This document shows positions 59,455 to 64,000 of a stretch of 64,000 bases of DNA, in pieces. The position numbers and the translations under genes are program-made. This stretch comes from Thermobifida fusca NBRC 14071 = JCM 3263 (lineage in GTDB: Bacteria > Actinomycetota > Actinomycetes > Streptosporangiales > Streptosporangiaceae). Numbering within the stretch: position 1 is the stretch's first letter; each line of letters begins with the position of its first letter. Where the stretch lies: positions 31,294 through 95,293 of the forward strand of contig NZ_BCWB01000021.1 in NCBI RefSeq assembly GCF_001592045.1, given 5' to 3'. The notes below the pieces were generated by a model, which saw only the letters and a program-made list of their open reading frames with translations, did no database searches and was not told the origin of the DNA.

Positions 59455-60975
59455 TCAACCCGGATAGGTCACGGTGTGCGTTTCGCTCATCTCCATGAGG
59501 CCTTCGATGCCTTTCTGCAGGCCGATGCCGCTCTGCCGGAATCCGCCGGACGGGGCGCGGTCGTCCTCGGCGAGCACTCCGGCACCGTTGATCCAGGTGG
59601 TTCCCGTGCGGAGGCGGGCGGCGACTTCGCCGGCACGGTCCAGGTCTGTGCTCCACACCGAGGAGCACAGCCCGGCCCGGTCCTGGTTTACTGCCGCGAC
59701 CACCCGGTCCACGTCGTCATAGGGCAGGATCGGCAGGACCGGCCCGGACTGGGCTTCGACCACGATGCTCTCGTCCAGGGGCGGGTCGAGGACCAGGGCG
59801 GGGCGCAGGAAGTAGCCTCCGCTCTGCTGGGTCTCTTCGCCGATTTCCCCGAATTCCCGCACTTCGCAGCCGATGGCGCGGGCACGGTCGCTAAGGTCGC
59901 GGGCGTGGTCGCGATCCCGGGCGTTGATGAGCGGCCCCATGGTGGTGTCCGGGTGCAGCCCGTGTCCGATCCGGTGGTTGGCGAGCTGCGCGGAGAGGGC
60001 TTCGACCAGTTCCTGGTAGCGGGAGCGGTGGACGTAGAGGCGTTTCACTCCCCGGTGCAGTTGGCCCGCGATCATGAAGGCGCCGACGGCGATCCGTTCG
60101 ACGGTGACCGCGTCAAGGGCGACGTCGTCGAGCAGGATCGCAGGGTTGTTTCCGCCGAGTTGCAGCGTCACCCGGGTGATGGTGTCGGCTGCGACCCGCA
60201 GGATGGTCCGGCCCGCCTCCGGACTGCCGGTGAAGACGATCCGCCGTACCCGGGGGTCCCGGATGGTCGGGGAGACGGCTTCGTCGCTTCCGGTGACAAC
60301 GTTGAGGACTCCGGCGGGGAGCCGTTCGGCAAGCAGTTGGAGGGTGCGGACGACGGTCAGCGGAGCGGTCGGCGAGGGGGTGACGATCACGGTGTTCCCC
60401 GCGACGAGGGCGTGCGGGAGACTGGTGGCGAGGACCGCCAGCGCCCAGGTGGGGGGAAGGATGATCGTCACCGCGCCCAGCGGCATCACTGAGATTTCGG
60501 AGCGGACCTGGTCCGGGGCGAGCCCTTCCCCCAGGGGAGCGTTGAACGGGGCCTCTCCTTGTCTGGGCTGAGGCAGGAGGCGGCGGACTTGCCGTAGTTC
60601 TCCGGCGATCCCGGCGGCTGTGATGCACCGCTGTTCGAACACGGAAAGCTCAAGCTGTGCTTCGGTCCGGGTGAGTCCGCTTTCCCGGACGAGGAGGTCG
60701 CTCCGCGCCTCGGCGCTGTCGTGCAGGTCCCGCAAGGCTTCGAGGAGAAGTTCGGCGCGCTGCTCCGGTTCCTGAGCGCTCCAGCGTGTCCATGCAGTGT
60801 CGGCGGCGTCCACGGCCCGGCGGGCCTGTTCCGGGGTGGCTACCGCGGCGTAGCCGACGACCTGGTGGGGTGCGGCCGGGTCGAAGACCGGAAACCACTC
60901 GTCAGCGCCTTCGATCTCTCCGTCGATGAGCAGCCCAGTCCGGGTCTCCTGCCAACTCCCCATGGTCTGAGTCAT
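59455..60975 (-). CDS. Aldehyde-dehydrogenase-fold protein with all catalytic residues replaced
   Basis: Intact protein of 506 aa aligning along its full length with NAD(P)-dependent aldehyde dehydrogenases, yet the usual active-site residues are gone. By family numbering, Asn169 is Thr176 (ILPPTWALA for P-W-N-F-P), Lys192 is Thr199 and Glu195 is Pro202 (VTPSP for K-P-S-E), Glu268 is Gln272 (TLQLGGNNPAI), nucleophile Cys302 is His307 (AGQLHRGVKRLYV), and Glu399/Phe401 are Ala408/Ser410 (EAQSGPVLP). The scaffold motifs FTGSPEAG, LGGNNPAI and GPVLP persist. It cannot work as a normal ALDH and may be a binding or structural protein or have a new activity. ATG 60975 follows CAGGGGG. It is a single gene, convergent with the aldo/keto reductase. 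Confidence 0.88.
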   Translation of the reverse strand: MTQTMGSWQETRTGLLIDGEIEGADEWFPVFDPAAPHQVVGYAAVATPEQARRAVDAADTAWTRWSAQEPEQRAELLLEALRDLHDSAEARSDLLVRESGLTRTEAQLELSVFEQRCITAAGIAGELRQVRRLLPQPRQGEAPFNAPLGEGLAPDQVRSEISVMPLGAVTIILPPTWALAVLATSLPHALVAGNTVIVTPSPTAPLTVVRTLQLLAERLPAGVLNVVTGSDEAVSPTIRDPRVRRIVFTGSPEAGRTILRVAADTITRVTLQLGGNNPAILLDDVALDAVTVERIAVGAFMIAGQLHRGVKRLYVHRSRYQELVEALSAQLANHRIGHGLHPDTTMGPLINARDRDHARDLSDRARAIGCEVREFGEIGEETQQSGGYFLRPALVLDPPLDESIVVEAQSGPVLPILPYDDVDRVVAAVNQDRAGLCSSVWSTDLDRAGEVAARLRTGTTWINGAGVLAEDDRAPSGGFRQSGIGLQKGIEGLMEMSETHTVTYPG

Positions 60976-61077
60976 CCCTGGTGCCCCCTGTGCCTGACGG
61001 TCGTGTCGTGCCGCGTCGCTACCCGGCCTTCTGGGCCGCAAACCACCGCTTGGCCTGGGCCGACGGCGGGCTTCGGG

Positions 61078-62160
61078 CTAGGTGGCGACCGTGTTGAACA
61101 GCAGTCCCAGCAGGTAGGTGGCGGCAGCGGCTCCCACGCCGATGGTGAGCTGCCGCAGGGCGCGCCGCAGCGGCGACGATCCGGAGAGCACGCCGACGAC
61201 CGCTCCGACAGCGAGCAGCGCGATTCCGGTGACCGTGCAGGCCACCGCTACCGCGGCCAGGCCCGACATGCCGGCGAGGAACGGCAGCACGGGCAGAGCT
61301 GCACCCACGGCGAAGAACACGAAGCTGGACGCGGCCGCGCTCATCCCGGTGCCGACCACTTCGGGGTCGGTGGTTCCGGGCAGTTCCGGGGGCGGTCCGG
61401 TTCTGCTGAGGCGCAGCATCGTCGTGGCGCGGTGCTGCGCTTCGTCCGCGGGGACGCCGCGGGCCCGGTAGACGAGAGCGAGTTCGTTGTCCTCGGCGTC
61501 GAGGCGGGGGATGGATTCTCGGGCCGCCTCGTCGGGGACGGATGCGGCAAGCAGTTCCCGTTGCGAGCTGACTGAGACGTATTCGCCCGCAGCCATGGAC
61601 AGCGCCCCGGCAAGCAGCCCGGCCAGCCCGGTGAGCAGCACAGTATCGGCGGTGGCGCCGCCGCCGACGACGCCGAGCACCAGGGCGATGTTGCTGACCA
61701 GGCCATCGTTGATCCCGAATACTGCGGCGCGCAGTCTGCCGGAGAGCCGGGACCGGCTTCGGACAGCGAGTCCGCGCACCACCTCCGCGTGGATGCGTTC
61801 GTCGGCCACGATCCGCTCGGGCACGTCGGGCGCTTCATAGGGGATGCGGTGCTCGGCTCGTTGCAGGAGTGCCAGGGCGAGCACCCAGCCGAGATAGCGG
61901 GCGAGGAAAGCCAGAGCCCGCATGCGCCACGAACCGCGCCGCGGTTTGCCCACCCGGTCGCCGAGAAGACGCTCCCAGTAGGCGACGTGGCGCGCTTCGG
62001 CTTCGGCCAGGGCGAGAAGGATCTCCCGTTCTTCTCCGTCGCGGCGGTACGCCAGCTCCCGGTAGGCGCGGGCTTCTTCCCGTTCGTCGGCGAGCATGCG
62101 CCGCCATCGGCGCAGGGTGGCGGGCGACGGGTCGGAAGACGCGGTGTGCTGCTGGTCCAT
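61078..62160 (-). CDS. VIT1/CCC1-family transporter with ferritin-like N-terminal domain
   Basis: Protein of 360 aa. Residues about 15-135 form a rubrerythrin/ferritin-like helical domain with repeated carboxylate-rich segments (MLADEREEARAYRELAYRRD, ILLALAEAEARHVAYWERLLGD and RIVADERIHAEVVRGL) that could bind iron. The C-terminal VIT1 membrane domain has FGINDGLVSNIALVLGVVGGG, LAGALSMAAGEYVSVSSQREL and the cytoplasmic E-rich loop of CCC1/VIT1, which exchange Fe(II) or Mn(II) for protons. The combined Er-VIT1 architecture is known in bacteria such as MbfA, an iron exporter. ATG 62160 has AGAGGA six bases upstream. No partner gene is near. Confidence 0.9.
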   Translation of the reverse strand: MDQQHTASSDPSPATLRRWRRMLADEREEARAYRELAYRRDGEEREILLALAEAEARHVAYWERLLGDRVGKPRRGSWRMRALAFLARYLGWVLALALLQRAEHRIPYEAPDVPERIVADERIHAEVVRGLAVRSRSRLSGRLRAAVFGINDGLVSNIALVLGVVGGGATADTVLLTGLAGLLAGALSMAAGEYVSVSSQRELLAASVPDEAARESIPRLDAEDNELALVYRARGVPADEAQHRATTMLRLSRTGPPPELPGTTDPEVVGTGMSAAASSFVFFAVGAALPVLPFLAGMSGLAAVAVACTVTGIALLAVGAVVGVLSGSSPLRRALRQLTIGVGAAAATYLLGLLFNTVAT

Positions 62161-62353
62161 GCAGATTCCTCTGCCCTCCTCCTGGTCAGCTATACCGCCG
62201 GCCGGGGCACGGGTGCCTTCCCCGCCCATATTCACACTATTCCTACTTATTTAGTTGACTTTAGGGAGAGGGGAGCATTAGCGTCATTACCGCCGGTAGT
62301 CACCGCAGGCATCCCGGCACTGTCCCCTCCCGACCCTGACGAAGAGAGCAGCC

Positions 62354-63445
62354 ATGCACACCAGACGCGACTTCCTGCGGTACACCACGGCCGTCGGAGC
62401 AGCCCTCCCCCTGCTGGCCGCGTGCGGCCCTTCGCGCGGCTCAGACGGCACCGGGGAGGCCACTGTCCTGCGCTACCAGGGCACTACGGGGTCCGTCACC
62501 CTCCCCGAACTCGCTGCCGACCTCGGCTACCTCGACGGCATCGACCTGGAATGGCTCAGCGACACCACCAGCGGCCCCCAGTCCATCCAGGCCGCCGCCA
62601 CCGGCGACACCGACTACGGGGGAGCCTTCAACGGGGCGATCCTCAAACTCGTCGCCGCCGGGTCCCCGGTCACCGCCGTCATCGCCTACTACGGCTCCGA
62701 CGAGGAGACGTACAGCGGCTACTACGTGCTCGAGGACAGTCCCCTCACCCAGCCGCGCGACCTGATCGGCGCCACCGTCTCCATGAACACCCTCGGTGCC
62801 CATCACGAGTTCGTGGTCCGCGAATGGCTGTCCCGCAACGGACTGACCGAGGAGGAGATCGCCCAGGTCGAACTGACCGTCGTCCCCCCGGTCAACGCCG
62901 AGCAGTCGCTCCGCAGCGGCCAAGTGGACGTCGCCACCCTCAGCGGCATCCATCGGGAAAAAGCCTTGGAGCGCGGCGGACTGCGCCCCCTGTTCACCGA
63001 TACCGACCTCTATGCGTTCAGCTACGGCAGCCTCGTGCTCCGCAACGACTTCATCGAACGCCACCCCACCACCACCCGCGCGTTCGTCGAAGGGGTGGCC
63101 CGCGCCATCCGCTGGGCCCAGACCAGGCCCCGCGAGGAGGTTGTCGACCGGTTCGTCTCCATCATCGAACGCCGCGGCCGCAACGAAGACACCGAGACCA
63201 TCCAGTACTGGAAGAGCGACGGCGTCGCAGGCCCCGGCGGGGTGATCGCCGACAAGGAGTTCTCGGTCTGGCACGACTGGCTGGTGCGCAACGGGGAGCT
63301 CGCTGAGGGCCGCATCTCCCTCTCCGAGGTGTACACCAACGAGTTCAACCCCTATGCCAACGGCACCTACCCGCCCGACTCCGGGCCTGACGGCGAACCG
63401 ATCGCCGCCACCGCCGGCGGCGGAACCACGGGAGAAGGCCAATGA
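62354..63445 (+). CDS. ABC transporter substrate-binding lipoprotein (SsuA/TauA/NMT1 type)
   Basis: Extracytoplasmic receptor of 363 aa. The N-terminus combines a Tat-like TRRDFLR and a lipobox LAAC with Cys24. The mature part has the NMT1/SsuA pattern: VTLPELAADLGYLDGIDLEW, DTDYGGAFNGAILKLVAAG, IGATVSMNTLGAHHEFVVREWL and DFIERHPTTTRAFVEGVARAIRWAQ. Substrates of the family are nitrate, taurine, alkanesulfonates or aromatic sulfonates. It overlaps the ATPase gene by four bases (ATGA). A TTGACT hexamer lies about 95 bases upstream at 62255. The permease is presumably beyond the window end. Confidence 0.88.
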   Translation: MHTRRDFLRYTTAVGAALPLLAACGPSRGSDGTGEATVLRYQGTTGSVTLPELAADLGYLDGIDLEWLSDTTSGPQSIQAAATGDTDYGGAFNGAILKLVAAGSPVTAVIAYYGSDEETYSGYYVLEDSPLTQPRDLIGATVSMNTLGAHHEFVVREWLSRNGLTEEEIAQVELTVVPPVNAEQSLRSGQVDVATLSGIHREKALERGGLRPLFTDTDLYAFSYGSLVLRNDFIERHPTTTRAFVEGVARAIRWAQTRPREEVVDRFVSIIERRGRNEDTETIQYWKSDGVAGPGGVIADKEFSVWHDWLVRNGELAEGRISLSEVYTNEFNPYANGTYPPDSGPDGEPIAATAGGGTTGEGQ

Positions 63446-64000
63446 CCCCGAAACTGCGCCTCGACCGGGTCCGGCACGAGTTCCCCGCCCGGAGTGCCGG
63501 GCGCGGGCGCCGCTCCACCGGCCGGGTGACCGCGCTGGAAGACGTCACCCTGGACATCCGCGCCGGGGAGTTCCTGGTGCTCGTCGGCCCCAGCGGCTGC
63601 GGCAAGTCCACCTTGCTGGACCTGCTCGGCGGCCTAGCCCGCCCCACCTCCGGGCAGATCCTGCTGGACGGCGTCCCCGTTACCGGACCCGGCCTGGATC
63701 GGGGCCTGGTCTTCCAGCAGTACGCGCTGCTGCCCTGGCGCACTGCCCAAGGCAACGTCGAATTCGGCCTGGAAGCCCGTGGGGTCGGTCGCCGCCAGCG
63801 CGCCCAGCTCGCCCGCGACTACCTGGAACTGGTCGGGCTCGCCGGATTCGCGGAGCGCTACCCGCACGAGCTGTCCGGCGGCATGCGGCAGCGCGTCGCT
63901 ATCGCCCGCAGCCTCGCTTTCGACCCTGACGTGCTCCTCATGGACGAGCCGTTCGCCGCGCTGGACGCCCAGACCCGCGAAACGCTCCAAGACGAACTGC
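63442..64000 (+). CDS. ABC transporter ATP-binding protein, SsuB/TauB type (3' truncated by window edge)
   Basis: First 186 codons of an importer ATPase, open to the window end. Walker A is VLVGPSGCGKSTLLDLLGG (about 47-65), the Q-loop GLVFQQYALLPWRTAQGNVEFGLE is characteristic of nitrate/taurine/sulfonate importers, the signature is ELSGGMRQRVAIARSLAF and Walker B VLLMDEPFAALDAQTRETLQDEL. The first 30 residues are a short Arg-rich extension. ATG 63442 overlaps the receptor stop. It energises import of the receptor's ligand together with a permease not seen here. Confidence 0.93.
   Translation, partial: MTPKLRLDRVRHEFPARSAGRGRRSTGRVTALEDVTLDIRAGEFLVLVGPSGCGKSTLLDLLGGLARPTSGQILLDGVPVTGPGLDRGLVFQQYALLPWRTAQGNVEFGLEARGVGRRQRAQLARDYLELVGLAGFAERYPHELSGGMRQRVAIARSLAFDPDVLLMDEPFAALDAQTRETLQDEL

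Noticed and set aside
1..64000. CRISPR arrays, insertion sequences, prophage, tRNA or rRNA genes
   Set aside because: No spaced identical repeats, transposase-like proteins, phage structural genes or tRNA-like cloverleaf sequences were found.

Overview
The window looks like chromosomal DNA of a thermophilic cellulolytic actinomycete, very probably Thermobifida fusca. The reasons are very high GC with GC-rich third codon positions, many GTG starts and leaderless-looking genes, actinobacterial families (XRE-DUF5753/DUF397, DUF574-type methyltransferase, F420-dependent oxidoreductase) and, most telling, a secreted AA10-FnIII-CBM2 lytic polysaccharide monooxygenase at 34008-35324. That protein matches my memory of T. 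fusca E8 and has a perfect CelR box, TGGGAGCGCTCCCA, upstream. I see no rRNA, tRNA, CRISPR array, insertion sequence or prophage. Most of the window is ordinary chromosome made of short operons and single genes.

Layout. 0-7 kb: end of pstS, a nucleotidyltransferase-fold protein, a CPBP membrane protease, a GT2 glycosyltransferase, and an aminotransferase plus D-Ala-D-Ala-ligase-like pair. 7-23 kb: an S4 RNA-binding protein, a secreted ricin-lectin/beta-helix protein, a penicillin-acylase-family hydrolase, a methyltransferase, a divergent TetR/acyl-CoA dehydrogenase pair sharing an operator, a catalase behind a strong palindrome, a DUF421 membrane pair and two small-molecule enzymes. 23-27 kb: a lower-GC regulatory module (anti-sigma-like ATPase, XRE regulator, DUF397) and a Ser/Thr kinase with seven 32-residue repeats. 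28-34 kb: lhgO, then a manganese ABC importer next to its MntR-like repressor. 34-43 kb: the LPMO, a PabA-PabB fusion, a MerR regulator, a sugar permease, an F420 oxidoreductase, a GNAT and a methyltransferase. 43-52 kb: a MocA-type oxidoreductase, PhoD, an aldo/keto reductase, a truncated pseudokinase divergent from a MoxR-DUF58-VWA operon, and an overlapping HAD/Nudix pair. 52-64 kb: an APC transporter, an SDR, two RNA-methyltransferase-like genes, a coupled pair of CNNM/CorC-type CBS proteins behind a structured leader, an aldo/keto reductase, an aldehyde-dehydrogenase-fold protein, a VIT1-type transporter with a ferritin-like head, and the start of a SsuA/SsuB-like ABC importer.

The genes form several small functional units rather than one large system: manganese homeostasis (30.2-33.6 kb), cellulose attack under CelR and possibly CRP control (33.8-35.3 kb), acyl-CoA oxidation under a TetR repressor (13.4-15.4 kb), and a MoxR/VWA chaperone-like module (47.6-50.6 kb). 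The most unusual content is a set of apparent pseudoenzymes in intact frames: an ALDH-fold protein in which every catalytic and cofactor residue I can align is substituted (59455-60975), a kinase N-lobe without its glycine loop and lysine (46753-47562), and a HAD protein with Ser in place of the nucleophilic Asp (50693-51430).
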